From contig NZ_CP029151.1 of assembly GCF_003095655.1 (NCBI RefSeq), positions 1,301,001 to 1,365,000 on the forward strand: a stretch of 64,000 bases of DNA, written 5' to 3'. The stretch's first letter is position 1. Every line of letters starts with the position of its first letter. Source of the DNA: Dokdonia sp. Dokd-P16. Lineage in GTDB: Bacteria; Bacteroidota; Bacteroidia; Flavobacteriales; Flavobacteriaceae. Positions 27,287 to 36,298 of the stretch are shown here, one piece after another. The translations under genes were made by a program, and so were the position numbers. The notes under the pieces are model-generated. The model saw only the letters and a list, made by a program, of their open reading frames with translations, was not told the DNA's origin and did not search any database.

Positions 27287-28152
27287 TAGTTAAAATCTAT
27301 AAAATTAGTCGGATTTATAGGGTAACCATTACTCCACAACTCAAAATGTAAGTGCGGTCCAGTACTATAGTCACCTGTATTACCCACCGTGGCAATAACT
27401 TCTCCTGCTTGTACTAACGCTCCTTGTGACTTATTGAGAGAAGCATTGTGTTTATATACGGTAATAAGGTTCTTACCATGATTTATTATGAGTACATGAC
27501 CTGTCTCTGCTGTCCACTCGGCAAAAATCACAGTTCCATCTGCTGCTGCTTTTACAGGAGCATCTTTTACCGTTACAATATCTACTGCAAAGTGTTTTTG
27601 ACTAGCATTATATGCAGATGATATGGTTCCTTTTACTGGAGGAAACAGTGAGAAATCTGTATCCTCAATAGCTTTATCAAAGACATTGTACTTGTCTTCC
27701 TGCTCTACAGTTTGTCTCAATAAACTGTCTTCTCTACTAGGAAGCACATAGATTTCTTCATCATTAAAAACAGCATCGCGTATAGAATCTCTATCAAATT
27801 CTAGCTCCTCTACATCACCACTCAATACTCTACGTATGGAAGAGTAGTATTGCTCATTTACTCTAATTGCATTTTCTATAGAATCTGTTTTTGCAACGAG
27901 TAGCGTCGCATTGCGCTTGAGTTTTGTGCTTGAGTAACCAGGAATATATTCCCTTAATGGTGTAAATGCAATAAGTAATGTAGTAAGTGCAATAAGAATA
28001 ATAGCAGATATACCTACTAAAATAAACACATTGAGTCGTGTGAGTTTAAAAGAAATACGCTCCTCAAAAGTATCTTCATTGAGAATAACTAAGCGATACT
28101 TGTGCAGTAGCTTTTTTGCAATCTTTTTTTTCTTCTCTTTTTTTTCTGCCAT
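27286..28152 (-). CDS. M23-family metallopeptidase
   Basis: The 288-residue product has a basic N-terminus, one membrane anchor at about residues 39-61, a coiled-coil linker and a C-terminal LytM domain with the zinc ligands HxxxD (HFAVDIV) and HxH (GPHLHFELW). Such proteins cleave peptidoglycan cross-links or regulate amidases at the periplasmic face. It is followed directly by GH3 and probably shares a transcript. Confidence 0.88.
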   Translation of the reverse strand: MAEKKEKKKKIAKKLLHKYRLVILNEDTFEERISFKLTRLNVFILVGISAIILIALTTLLIAFTPLREYIPGYSSTKLKRNATLLVAKTDSIENAIRVNEQYYSSIRRVLSGDVEELEFDRDSIRDAVFNDEEIYVLPSREDSLLRQTVEQEDKYNVFDKAIEDTDFSLFPPVKGTISSAYNASQKHFAVDIVTVKDAPVKAAADGTVIFAEWTAETGHVLIINHGKNLITVYKHNASLNKSQGALVQAGEVIATVGNTGDYSTGPHLHFELWSNGYPINPTNFIDFN

Positions 28153-28196
28153 TTGAGATACAAATATACTTTTTAGATATGAGATAATTGATGTCT

Positions 28197-28212
28197 TTAC
28201 GCTTTCGCGAAA
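28197..28212. repeat. Iterated palindrome copy 10, right arm shortened
   Basis: TTACGCTTTCGCGAAA in the divergent gap between the M23 gene and tatA. Confidence 0.8.
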
Positions 28213-28309
28213 ATTGGATTGCCATAACCACTCAACACCAATTAAGTCCTTTTTATGACTTTAACGCTCGTATGTCTGTTTTCTTACTATCTTTGTTTTT
28301 CTAAAACAG

Positions 28310-28504
28310 ATGAAGATGAATTTTTTAGCAATATTTTTAGGAATGGTAGGCCCTTGGCAAATAGGACTTATTGTATTAGTTGTCTTATTACTTTTTGGAG
28401 GTAAGAAAATCCCTGAAATGATGCGCGGCTTAGGTGGCGGTATCAAAGAATTTAAGAAAGCGTCTAAGGACGAAGAAGATGATATGATAGAAGAGAAGAA
28501 GTAA
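28310..28504 (+). CDS. tatA: Twin-arginine translocase subunit TatA/TatE
   Basis: The 64-residue protein has one N-terminal membrane helix (about 12-27, [18 protein letters not shown]), the TatA-type hinge [14 protein letters not shown], an amphipathic helix and an acidic tail. It forms the translocation pore of the Tat export system. ATG codons at 28310 and 28316 are both usable. It is convergent with the toxin-antitoxin pair, with a strong terminator between. Confidence 0.93.
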   Translation: MKMNFLAIFLGMVGPWQIGLIVLVVLLLFGGKKIPEMMRGLGGGIKEFKKASKDEEDDMIEEKK

Positions 28505-28521
28505 TACTCGCTCTTTCTTAT

Positions 28522-28563
28522 ATAAAAAAACCGCATAGCTCTTTAAGTTATGCGGTTTTTTTG
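28522..28563. terminator. Bidirectional terminator between tatA and the toxin gene
   Basis: AAAAAAACCGCATA pairs with TATGCGGTTTTTTT over an 11-nt loop, with a T tract on either strand; well placed for the convergent genes. Confidence 0.85.
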
Positions 28564-28570
28564 TGTGTAT

Positions 28571-28590
28571 TACGCTTTCGCGAAAGCGTA
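28571..28590. repeat. Iterated palindrome copy 11, full 20 bp, intergenic
   Basis: TACGCTTTCGCGAAAGCGTA, perfect, 4 bp beyond the toxin gene's stop codon and next to the terminator. Confidence 0.95.
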
Positions 28591-28594
28591 ATTA

Positions 28595-28891
28595 CTAAAC
28601 ATCATTTATCAATCTACTAGGGTTTTGATATGTACTAAAGACTCGTAAAACAATAATGTCATCACCTTCTCTGTCGTACACTATTTTGTAATGTCTTATT
28701 ATAATCCTTCTAAAGGTATTATTAATTTCATCCTTTTGATATTGCTCAAAGTAAATAATAGTTTCACTAGCCTCGATAATATCATTAACCACATTTAGAG
28801 CGCCTTGTGGTGATTTCTTTACATTCTTTAAGTAATTATAAATTTGCTTTAAATCTCTTTTTGCTGTATTCGTCCAGACAGTATTAAGCAT
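28595..28891 (-). CDS. RelE/ParE-family toxin
   Basis: The 98-residue basic protein has the ParE/RelE pattern: WTNTAKRDLKQIYNYL at the N-terminus, FRRIIIRHYKIVYDREGDDIIVLRVF at the C-terminus. It pairs with the gene upstream, whose stop lies 3 bp before its start. RelE types cut mRNA on the ribosome and ParE types poison gyrase; the sequence does not decide between them. It is one of the few accessory genes here. Confidence 0.85.
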   Translation of the reverse strand: MLNTVWTNTAKRDLKQIYNYLKNVKKSPQGALNVVNDIIEASETIIYFEQYQKDEINNTFRRIIIRHYKIVYDREGDDIIVLRVFSTYQNPSRLINDV

Positions 28892-28894
28892 CTG

Positions 28895-29140
28895 TTACCA
28901 GCCCTTTATTTCTTTCTTGAGATCATCAACGGCTGTATACTCTCCTCGTTTATATTCTGCTTTTGCCTCCTTTAGCTCTTGTTTATATTGTTCTCTACCT
29001 AAAGGTTCTCCATCCACGGTGTAAGCAATAACTTCAGATTCTTGATAGCTTATTGCTAGCGCTTTTATCATTGCAAGTAAGCGCTCATCTGCGTCTTGCA
29101 CTTTTTTTAAAACTTCCTCTCGCAATTCTCGTTCTCCCAT
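28895..29140 (-). CDS. Antitoxin of the RelE/ParE module
   Basis: The 81-residue acidic, helical protein ends in YKRGEYTAVDDLKKEIKGW, a C-terminal segment typical of antitoxins that wrap RelE/ParE toxins. GEPLGREQYKQELKEAKAEY in the middle resembles Bacteroidota antitoxins of the family. No clear DNA-binding fold was recognised. It precedes the toxin gene by 3 bp, the usual antitoxin-first order. Confidence 0.8.
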   Translation of the reverse strand: MGERELREEVLKKVQDADERLLAMIKALAISYQESEVIAYTVDGEPLGREQYKQELKEAKAEYKRGEYTAVDDLKKEIKGW

Positions 29141-29176
29141 AATATACTGTTTAACAACATAATAAAGATAACGTTT

Positions 29177-30148
29177 TTACCTCAACCTAGCACTCTTCAA
29201 GATACTTTCAAGCTCAAACATATTATCACGTTGGTCTTGTGATGGGGAGAAGATAAAGCCTTCTAATATCAAGTATCTTCCATTTTTTTCATCTCTTACG
29301 GCATAGTTTACAAAAGGTCCAGCCATATAACGACCGTCTACTTCCCATGTTCCTTTAGTTTCATAAGCTAGCTTTCCATCTATCTCTGTTTCTTGTAAGT
29401 ATGGTGAGAAAGCTCGTTCTGTAATAAAGCGACCGTCATCTACTGGTATTTTCTTTCCTCCTATAGAATCACGCATGCGTATAATGTTCTTGATTGTTAA
29501 GGTATCCTTATCAATTGCTTCTAGCGGCACTTCATATACCGTTATGTTCATATTACCACTGCGCTTAAGTTCCTTGCGCATCCAGAAGAAATCCGGTTTC
29601 TGTTCTGCATATCGATATGCATTAGGAAAGTTAAGTTTTACTCCAAATACTTTTTGTAAAGAATCTGTTTTCTTCAGTGCCTTCTTAATTCGACTTTGGT
29701 TTGCAACAAGCTCTTGTTCTTTAAAAGCAGTTACAATACGTTCCTCATTATCAATAATAAGGTTTGCAATTTGTGTCTGGCTTCTTCCAGTAACAATTAT
29801 TCCTGTCTGTGGGCGTGCATATGGGTCTTTTACTATGGTTAAAGAGGCACTATCTGCTGGTTTTATTTTTAGATAAATTCTGTTCTTAAGTAGAAAACCA
29901 CTGAAAGCTTCTGGCGGAATCTGATCTATAGAAAATTTAGGCTCCTCACGTGGTAATCCATATACTGGATCTGCTAGGACGTCACGTAGCGCGTCTCCTA
30001 TAGCTCCTTGCCATTGATCCTTAGACACAATGACCTTAACATTGTTAATATTACCTACAGACTGGCTTAAAATAGGTTTACCGTCATTATTCCCACATGA
30101 AAAAAGTAAGGATGCCACTACTACACTTAAAAATAATCTTTTTATCAT
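29177..30148 (-). CDS. DUF4837 family lipoprotein
   Basis: The 323-residue product has a lipoprotein signal ending in LLFSCGNN, so it is probably anchored in the periplasm or outer membrane. The remainder fits DUF4837, known from Bacteroidota and of unknown function, often near LysM/lytic transglycosylase genes as here. The start is placed at 30148 (MIKRLFLSV) because it begins a standard lipoprotein signal; the longer start overlaps the upstream gene. Confidence 0.82.
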   Translation of the reverse strand: MIKRLFLSVVVASLLFSCGNNDGKPILSQSVGNINNVKVIVSKDQWQGAIGDALRDVLADPVYGLPREEPKFSIDQIPPEAFSGFLLKNRIYLKIKPADSASLTIVKDPYARPQTGIIVTGRSQTQIANLIIDNEERIVTAFKEQELVANQSRIKKALKKTDSLQKVFGVKLNFPNAYRYAEQKPDFFWMRKELKRSGNMNITVYEVPLEAIDKDTLTIKNIIRMRDSIGGKKIPVDDGRFITERAFSPYLQETEIDGKLAYETKGTWEVDGRYMAGPFVNYAVRDEKNGRYLILEGFIFSPSQDQRDNMFELESILKSARLR

Positions 30149-30165
30149 ATTGCTATTATTAACGA

Positions 30166-30663
30166 TTAACATCCAGACATCACAAGGATCGTGGTGTAAT
30201 CTATATCTCTATTAATTGTAAAAAATCCGCCTAGTAAATTGTCGGTTGGTCTGTATTCTGTAAGGTCAAAGTTCCAATGATTCTGGCCATAATCTCCAAA
30301 AACCTTATTAACCGACTCTACCCACAACAGTACAGATTCTCTATTGGGATTTGCTATGGTGAGCACTTCTCCTGTAGCAAGAGCTGCGTCTCCACAATTG
30401 CGTTTTGTGTAAATGATTCCATTTTGAAAAGTTTGTGTGAATCCGCAATCCCCTCCTCCATTAGGTGGAAGGATTTCCTTTTCTGAAATGGCTTTATAAT
30501 TATCTATCAAGTACGTATAAACAGGGTTTTTTATAATACTATTTACATTCCCCTCACTATTTACTACTGTATAAGCCTCAGCATCATAAGGTTTAAGAGT
30601 TACTTCTTGCGCAGCAAGTACTGCTGTAAAGCATAGGCTTAAGGAGAGAAGTAACTTTTTCAT
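30166..30663 (-). CDS. Secreted protein of unknown function
   Basis: The 165-residue product begins with a cleavable signal peptide, MKKLLLSLSLCFTAVLAAQ, cut before EVTLKPY. The mature part contains three cysteines in GGDCGFTQTF, TKRNCGDAAL and the C-terminal SGC, which could form disulfides or bind metal. It was not recognised as a known family. The start at 30663 is chosen because it begins the signal peptide. It lies in a minus-strand series with the transglycosylase and DUF4837 genes. Confidence 0.65.
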   Translation of the reverse strand: MKKLLLSLSLCFTAVLAAQEVTLKPYDAEAYTVVNSEGNVNSIIKNPVYTYLIDNYKAISEKEILPPNGGGDCGFTQTFQNGIIYTKRNCGDAALATGEVLTIANPNRESVLLWVESVNKVFGDYGQNHWNFDLTEYRPTDNLLGGFFTINRDIDYTTILVMSGC

Positions 30664-30670
30664 AATTGTT

Positions 30671-32284
30671 TTATTTAGAAACACGTAGTTTCATTCCGGG
30701 CTTCAATTTACTACTACTAATATCATTCCAAACTTTAATATTATCGATGCTTACCCCAGGAAACTTATTTGCAATTTTCCAGAGTGAGTCACCATTTTGA
30801 ACAGTATATGTTTTCTTTCCCTTTAATGAAACCGTTTTTGTGCTACTACTTGCACTACTGTTTGTGACCGGCTTTCTAGGGTAAATGGTTAGTCGCTGAC
30901 CTATTTTAAGAGCATTTGATCGTAGGTTGTTCCACTTCTTAATCTGGCTTACACCTACTCCGTATTTGCTTGCTATCTTTCCTAGATAATCACCGCTACG
31001 CACTCGGTATCTTACCTGAGAGCTTGCTGTAAGTACTTCTGGCAATGGCTTTTCTCTTTTGTCTAGTTCAGCTTTCGCGAAAGCGTAAATAGCCTGTTCA
31101 TTTTGTACAAATTTACCCACACTCTCGATAGGAAGTCGCACGTAATATTTCTTGTCCTTTACCACCGGAATAATATCCAATTTATACTGCGGATTTAGAA
31201 ATTGAACAATCTCCAAAGGAATTCCCACAATACTAGAAACCTGATCTAGCGCGATACTTTGTTTTATGTGAATGGTATCTGTTGCAAAGTAGTTTATAGG
31301 TGCTCTTTCTGGTGTGTATCCATGCTCATCTGCATATTCAAAAAGATACATGGTGGCTAGAAAAGCAGGTACATAACCAGCGGTTTCTCGAGGTAAATTC
31401 TTTCTAATATTCCAGTAATTTGTAGCACCTCCAGAACGTCTTATGGCTTTAGACACATTTCCTGGACCAGAGTTATAAGAAGCCAGTGCAAGATCCCAGT
31501 CTCCATGAATGTCATAGAGTTGTGATAGGTAAGCACAAGCAGCCTCTGTTGCTGCAATAGGATCCATGCGATCATCTACATAGCTGTTTACCTCGAGGTT
31601 AAACATTTTACCCGTTGCAAACATAAATTGCCATAACCCTGTTGCTCCTACTCTAGATTTTGCTCTTGGTCGCAGTGCACTTTCTACAATGGCGAGATAT
31701 TTCATCTCTAGAGGGATGTCATACTTATCCAGACGCTCCTCAAACATAGGGAAGTAAAACTGGCTTACTGCCATAAGCTTCTCCATAGCTGGTTTGTGAC
31801 GCTTTAAATAGCGGTTTATAACGCTTTCTAGCGATGGGTTATACTCCACGTTAAATGGAGTACGCGCATTAATTTCGGCAAGGCGCTTTTTAAGCGTGTC
31901 TGTAGGAAGTTCTAGATTTACTTCAGGCTGGTATGTGTGACTTTCACGTATATTATTTATAGAATCAAATAAATCCATTCTTGCCAGTTCCTTACGCCAG
32001 CGCATATCTATAAGTGCTGCTTGAGGATTATCTGGTAAGTTGAACGTTATAGAATCTCTCACTTGTGTATCTAGTAATACTTGAGGTAAATCTTGAGAGA
32101 TTGTATTGGTAATGACAGTTTCTACTACTTTGATAGTATCTCTTTGGAGTGCCGGTTTTTTATCTTCTTTTATAACCGGAGCTTTCTGTTTATAAGCCTC
32201 ATATGAGAGGGTGTCTTGCGCTTTCGCGAAAGCGGAAAACAAGAGTATAGAAGCTACTAGGGATATTTTAAAATTATGTTGCAT
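30671..32284 (-). CDS. Lytic transglycosylase with LysM domains (MltD-like)
   Basis: The 537-residue product has a signal peptide (residues 1-21, cut near FAKAQ), a Slt-type domain with the catalytic Glu in YLAIVESALRPRAKS and the GATGLWQF segment, and two C-terminal LysM repeats starting at RYRVRSGDYLGKIA and TYTVQNGDSLWKIA. It cleaves peptidoglycan in the periplasm. The start is 32284 or 32293 (MTLMQ). Two palindrome copies lie inside: one codes for the signal-peptide end, the other for YAFAKAEL before the LysM part. Confidence 0.9.
   Translation of the reverse strand: MQHNFKISLVASILLFSAFAKAQDTLSYEAYKQKAPVIKEDKKPALQRDTIKVVETVITNTISQDLPQVLLDTQVRDSITFNLPDNPQAALIDMRWRKELARMDLFDSINNIRESHTYQPEVNLELPTDTLKKRLAEINARTPFNVEYNPSLESVINRYLKRHKPAMEKLMAVSQFYFPMFEERLDKYDIPLEMKYLAIVESALRPRAKSRVGATGLWQFMFATGKMFNLEVNSYVDDRMDPIAATEAACAYLSQLYDIHGDWDLALASYNSGPGNVSKAIRRSGGATNYWNIRKNLPRETAGYVPAFLATMYLFEYADEHGYTPERAPINYFATDTIHIKQSIALDQVSSIVGIPLEIVQFLNPQYKLDIIPVVKDKKYYVRLPIESVGKFVQNEQAIYAFAKAELDKREKPLPEVLTASSQVRYRVRSGDYLGKIASKYGVGVSQIKKWNNLRSNALKIGQRLTIYPRKPVTNSSASSSTKTVSLKGKKTYTVQNGDSLWKIANKFPGVSIDNIKVWNDISSSKLKPGMKLRVSK
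31071..31086. repeat. Iterated palindrome copy 12 (inside the MltD-like gene)
   Basis: GCTTTCGCGAAAGCGT, read as YAFAKAEL in the linker before the LysM domains. Confidence 0.9.
32219..32234. repeat. Iterated palindrome copy 13 (signal peptide of the MltD-like gene)
   Basis: CGCTTTCGCGAAAGCG, read as SAFAKAQ across the likely signal-peptidase site. Confidence 0.9.
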
Positions 32285-32385
32285 TAGAGTCATAGTCAAG
32301 GAACGAAAGATACGGGAAAATCGTATGGTTTTAAAGAGAGGAAATATAACTTCTAGCCAGCACAACTTCTGTTAGGGATATAAAT

Positions 32386-32415
32386 AATAAGACCACCTCA
32401 AGAGGTGGTCTTATC
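32386..32415 (-). terminator. Terminator of pgk
   Basis: AAGACCACCTC pairs with GAGGTGGTCTT around a 2-3 nt loop, 20 bp after the pgk stop, with T residues following on the minus strand. Confidence 0.75.
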
Positions 32416-32432
32416 TATTGATGTGTTATTAA

Positions 32433-33626
32433 TTATTCTTGTATAGCAGCTATACCAGGTAAAGTTTTACCTTCTAGCATTTCAAGCATTGCACCACCTC
32501 CTGTAGAGACGTAGCTTACTTTTGTATCAAAACCAAATTGTTTTACAGCGGCAACACTATCTCCTCCACCTACTAGTGAGAACGCGCCATCCTTTGTAGC
32601 TGCAGCGATACTATGACCTAGTGCAATAGTTCCTCCTGCAAATGTTTCCATCTCAAAAACTCCTAATGGTCCATTCCATAAAATAGTTTTTGCACGCTTT
32701 GCCACTTCGTCAAAAAGTTCGCGAGATTTTGGTCCAGCATCAAGGCCTTGCCATCCATCTTCAATACTCATGATATCAGACACCTTTGTATTTGCATCGT
32801 TTGAGAAATCATCTGCAGCAATTACGTCTACTGGTATGTGAATCTGTACTCCTTTTTCTTTGGCTTGTTTAAGAATGTCAATAGCAAGCTCCAATTTATC
32901 ATCTTCACAAATAGAGTTTCCTATGGTTCCTCCTTGTGCTTTAATGAAAGTAAAAGCCATACCTCCACCTATAATCATCTCATCTACTTTATCAAGGATA
33001 TTCTCAATAACTGTAATTTTTGAAGATACTTTAGAACCACCAAGAATAGCTAGTACTGGCTTCTCACTATTATTAAGAACGCGATCAAGACTCTCTATTT
33101 CTTTTGATAGTAAATAACCATAGCATTTTGCATCTGGAAAGAACTGAGCAATGATGGTAGTAGAAGCATGCGCACGGTGTGCAGTACCAAAGGCATCATT
33201 TACATAAATATCTCCTAACTCACTTAACTGCTTTGCAAAGTCTATATCACCAGCTGTTTCCTCGCTGTAGTAACGGAGGTTTTCTAGTAGTAATATTTTA
33301 CCCATTTCGAGGTTAGATGCTGCCTCTGTGGCTTTTGCACCTACACAATCCTCCACAAAGTTTACTTCTACACCAATGACTTCAGAGACAGTTCTACAAA
33401 TCTGAGATAAAGAAAACTCCTCTTCTTTATTTTTAGGTCGACCTAAATGAGACATAAGGATAGCAGATCCTCCATCTTCTAATACTTTCAAGATTGTAGG
33501 TTTTGCAGCCTCAATTCTTGTAGTATCAGTAACATTACCATCTTCATCAAGGGGAACATTAAAATCTACGCGAATTAATGCTTTCTTATTCTCAAAATTA
33601 AAGTCGTCTACTGTGATCATTTTCAT
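32433..33626 (-). CDS. pgk: Phosphoglycerate kinase
   Basis: The 397-residue enzyme is full length. It has the PGK signature [15 protein letters not shown], the substrate loop [21 protein letters not shown] and the C-terminal [13 protein letters not shown]. It transfers phosphate from 1,3-bisphosphoglycerate to ADP in glycolysis. The start ATG at 33626 is preferred to the upstream TTG because a TATATTTG element at 33639-33646 would place the transcript start only about 6 nt before the ATG. It is divergent from holB. Confidence 0.95.
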   Translation of the reverse strand: MKMITVDDFNFENKKALIRVDFNVPLDEDGNVTDTTRIEAAKPTILKVLEDGGSAILMSHLGRPKNKEEEFSLSQICRTVSEVIGVEVNFVEDCVGAKATEAASNLEMGKILLLENLRYYSEETAGDIDFAKQLSELGDIYVNDAFGTAHRAHASTTIIAQFFPDAKCYGYLLSKEIESLDRVLNNSEKPVLAILGGSKVSSKITVIENILDKVDEMIIGGGMAFTFIKAQGGTIGNSICEDDKLELAIDILKQAKEKGVQIHIPVDVIAADDFSNDANTKVSDIMSIEDGWQGLDAGPKSRELFDEVAKRAKTILWNGPLGVFEMETFAGGTIALGHSIAAATKDGAFSLVGGGDSVAAVKQFGFDTKVSYVSTGGGAMLEMLEGKTLPGIAAIQE

Positions 33627-33638
33627 TGGTTTTGCTAA

Positions 33639-33646
33639 CAAATATA
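33639..33646 (-). promoter_or_regulatory. -7 promoter element of pgk
   Basis: TATATTTG on the minus strand, 12 nt before the pgk ATG, so the leader is very short. Confidence 0.55.
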
Positions 33647-33681
33647 ATAGATACAGAGGATAAAAAATGCAGTGATTCCTT

Positions 33682-33689
33682 TATATTTG
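33682..33689 (+). promoter_or_regulatory. -7 promoter element of holB
   Basis: TATATTTG ends 5 nt before the ATG at 33695; a transcript from it would be leaderless or nearly so. Confidence 0.5.
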
Positions 33690-33694
33690 ACGCT

Positions 33695-34843
33695 ATGCTG
33701 TTTTCAAACGTTATCGGGCAAGATTTTATTAAAAATCATCTCACAACAAGTGTTGATGCTGGGCGAATTGCTCATGCTCAACTTTTTATAGGTTTATCTG
33801 GCACAGGGGTTTTGCCCATGGCGATTGCTTATGCACAATATATTTTATGTAATAATGCTCAAGGCGAAAATGAGGGAGGATCGCAAGCTTGTAATTTAAA
33901 GTTTGAGCACTTATCGCATCCAGATTTGCACTTTGCTTTTCCCGTAGCAACTACTCCCGAAGTAAAAAGCCATCCTGTCTCTAATAATTTTATGAGAGAA
34001 TGGCGCTCGTTTATTACAGAAAACCCATATGGAGATCTCTTTGAATGGCACCAGCATCTTGGTATTGAAAAAAAACAAGGACAGATAGGTGTAGATGAAG
34101 CTTCTGAAATTAATAAAGCTCTCGCTTTAAAGTCATATGAAGGTGGTTATAAAGTAATGATCATTTGGGCAGTTGATAAAATGAATACTGCTGGATCAAA
34201 TAAACTTCTCAAACTACTAGAGGAGCCACCAGCAAAAACGTTGTTTATTCTTATTTCTGAAAATGAAGACAGCATTATTGACACGATAAAGTCAAGATGC
34301 CAAGTATTACATTTCCCAAGATTAAGCGAACCACAAATTGCAGATGCTTTAATTACTCATCATAAAACTCCTGATGCAGAAGCTCATAAAATTGCTCATC
34401 AAGCACAAGGAGATTACCAGCAAGCGATGCATTTATTGCATCATGATGGAGACGATATTCAGTTTGAAAAATGGTTTGTTACTTGGGTGCGTACCGCCTT
34501 CCAAGCAAAGGGTAAAAAAGAGGCCGTTTTAGGACTCATGGAGTGGAGTGAAATCATAGCAAAATCTGGACGTGAAACACAGAAAAATTTCCTTGCATAT
34601 TGCGTTCAATTTTTCCGTCAAGCTTTGCTTAAAAATTACAAGGCAAATGATCTTGTTTTTATGGAAACAGAGACAGGTTTTGATCTCTCAAAATTTGCTC
34701 CATTTGTTCATAATAATAATATATTTCCTATTGTAGAAGCCATCCAAGATGCTTCATATCACATAGAACGTAATGGAAATGCTAAAATAATCCTGACAGA
34801 TCTATCTATAAAACTAACTCGATTTCTACATCGTAAGAGTTGA
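33695..34843 (+). CDS. holB: DNA polymerase III subunit delta'
   Basis: The 382-residue AAA+ clamp-loader protein has VIGQDFIKNHLTTSV and AHAQLFIGLSGTG at the N-terminus; the P-loop lysine is absent, as usual for delta' subunits. WAVDKMNTAGSNKLLKLLEEPPAKTLFILIS is the Walker B/sensor region. It opens and loads the sliding clamp with gamma/tau and delta. The start at 33695 is chosen over the TTG at 33626 by the start of homology and by the promoter just upstream. Confidence 0.88.
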   Translation: MLFSNVIGQDFIKNHLTTSVDAGRIAHAQLFIGLSGTGVLPMAIAYAQYILCNNAQGENEGGSQACNLKFEHLSHPDLHFAFPVATTPEVKSHPVSNNFMREWRSFITENPYGDLFEWHQHLGIEKKQGQIGVDEASEINKALALKSYEGGYKVMIIWAVDKMNTAGSNKLLKLLEEPPAKTLFILISENEDSIIDTIKSRCQVLHFPRLSEPQIADALITHHKTPDAEAHKIAHQAQGDYQQAMHLLHHDGDDIQFEKWFVTWVRTAFQAKGKKEAVLGLMEWSEIIAKSGRETQKNFLAYCVQFFRQALLKNYKANDLVFMETETGFDLSKFAPFVHNNNIFPIVEAIQDASYHIERNGNAKIILTDLSIKLTRFLHRKS

Positions 34844-35125
34844 TTATATCAATTAGTTACCTCTATTTTTAGTTTTGTCTAAATATATTTTTAGATAAAT
34901 AATTAATAGTGTGCTCTATTTATATACTCAGATGATATCAGATCTTGTACTAAACGACAATATTTAAAGGCTCTATAATCTGCCACTACGATTTCTACCT
35001 CGCTAAACGCTACCAGTTGGTTAGTGAAATCTTATTAAATAGGCTTGATTATATTTATGAAAAATACGTAGTCTTTAATGCTTCATCTAGTCATTTATCG
35101 ATGAGATAATTTATCAAAATCAGGC
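34844..35125. other. Gene-free stretch between holB and the OmpH-like gene
   Basis: This AT-rich 280-bp stretch after holB carries no credible open frame or repeat copy; no terminator hairpin for holB is evident. Confidence 0.5.
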
Positions 35126-35158
35126 ATAAAAAAAGCGATGATTTCTCATCGCTTTTAA
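35126..35158 (-). terminator. Terminator of the OmpH-like gene
   Basis: AAAAAGCGATGA pairs with TCATCGCTTTT around a 3-5 nt loop, 22 bp after the stop on the minus strand. Confidence 0.8.
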
Positions 35159-35179
35159 AGCTATTTTAAACACTAGTGT

Positions 35180-35698
35180 TTAGTCTTCTTTCGGAGCATA
35201 TTCTCCATTCATTTCTGTAAGAATTGCTTCTGTAAGATTCAATTCATCTTTACCATAAAGAACACTTCCAGCATCGTTAGATCCATAGATATAAGAGTAA
35301 CCATTTGTCTTTCCGTAAGCCTTTACTTTATCCTTCACTTTTGTAATAAGTGAGTCTATTACTTTCTGGCTTTCTACTTGTAGTTGTCCTATTCTTGCCT
35401 GGCGTTCTTGTTGTAATTGTTGTGCCTCTGCTCCTAGTTCGTTGTAAGTTTCTTCTTGTTTCTTACGTGACATAGACGGTCCGTTTTTTCTAAACAAGTC
35501 TTCTTTGATTTGGTAAGACTTAATCTTAAGCTCTAATTCGCCCATGATTTCGTCATTTTGCTTTGTAAAACGATCCTTTGCGCTTTTAAGCTCTGCATAT
35601 TCTGTAAGTAACTCTTCAGTATCTACAAAACCAGTTTTCTCTGTTTGACAGGCTACAGCCATCATAGCAGTAACAAGTAGCATTCCTATTTTTTTCAT
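35180..35698 (-). CDS. OmpH/Skp-family periplasmic chaperone-like lipoprotein
   Basis: The 172-residue product has a lipoprotein-type signal, MLLVTAMMAVACQTEK, followed by a long charged coiled coil (about residues 30-125) and the C-terminal segment YGYSYIYGS-like that is typical of OmpH/Skp family members (AYGKTNGYSYIYG). Skp proteins escort outer-membrane proteins through the periplasm; the lipid anchor is a variation. It is transcribed alone and ends in its own terminator. Confidence 0.8.
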   Translation of the reverse strand: MKKIGMLLVTAMMAVACQTEKTGFVDTEELLTEYAELKSAKDRFTKQNDEIMGELELKIKSYQIKEDLFRKNGPSMSRKKQEETYNELGAEAQQLQQERQARIGQLQVESQKVIDSLITKVKDKVKAYGKTNGYSYIYGSNDAGSVLYGKDELNLTEAILTEMNGEYAPKED

Positions 35699-36298
35699 TG
35701 TGTTATTTTGATTATTTGATGCGAAAATAGGTAGAATCCATTAAAACTTAATTAAAATCATGCGTATTTCCATTTTGATTTTCAAATAAATGTAGATAGA
35801 CTTAAAGTCATCGGTTATTCAATAAAAATTGAATCTTTTGAAATCTACATATAGAAGATATATAAAGAACGCTACAATTTAAAATAATGAAGTAATTCGT
35901 GATTAGTAAATACGATACGCTGAAATCCTCAAAATTGAAAACAGAAATGGAATACATTAATCAGGAAGATTGATAAACACATTACAAGTGATAGTAATTG
36001 TGTGATTTGAAAATTGGTATTGTTAATTGAAAATATTTCACGTGGAACATTTTACAACAAAATGCATTTTAAACAAAAACATTGAAAACCAAATTCTCAA
36101 TTCCAGATTAAATATAAAAAGATGAAAATTGGTTGAAATAAGCTCTCATAAGAAAAAGCTATGGTCAAAAATTCGAATAATAACGAAATCCTATGAAAAT
36201 CAAAGCCTATAAACACCATTTTTAAACGGTTTCAACATTTCGCCATATACATTTAAGGCATGTATGCTCAAAAGCGCTTAAAAGCGCTTATTCGCGAT
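35699..36298. other. 600-bp AT-rich gene-free region containing a parS-like site
   Basis: No credible gene is seen on either strand. It contains a parS-like site at 36034-36049 and, at its right end next to the methyltransferase stop, two tandem copies of AAAGCGCTTA (36271-36290). There are no DnaA-box-like 9-mers comparable to those at 57.8-58.2 kb. Confidence 0.6.
36034..36049. promoter_or_regulatory. parS-like ParB binding site A (one mismatch)
   Basis: TATTTCACGTGGAACA differs at one position from TGTTTCACGTGGAACA, the reverse complement of the canonical parS TGTTCCACGTGAAACA. Two more sites follow within about 3 kb. Confidence 0.75.

Noticed and set aside
36241-36298. Tandem AAAGCGCTTA as an origin element
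   Set aside because: Only two copies, no DnaA-box-like sites nearby; better explained as the 3' flank of the methyltransferase gene.
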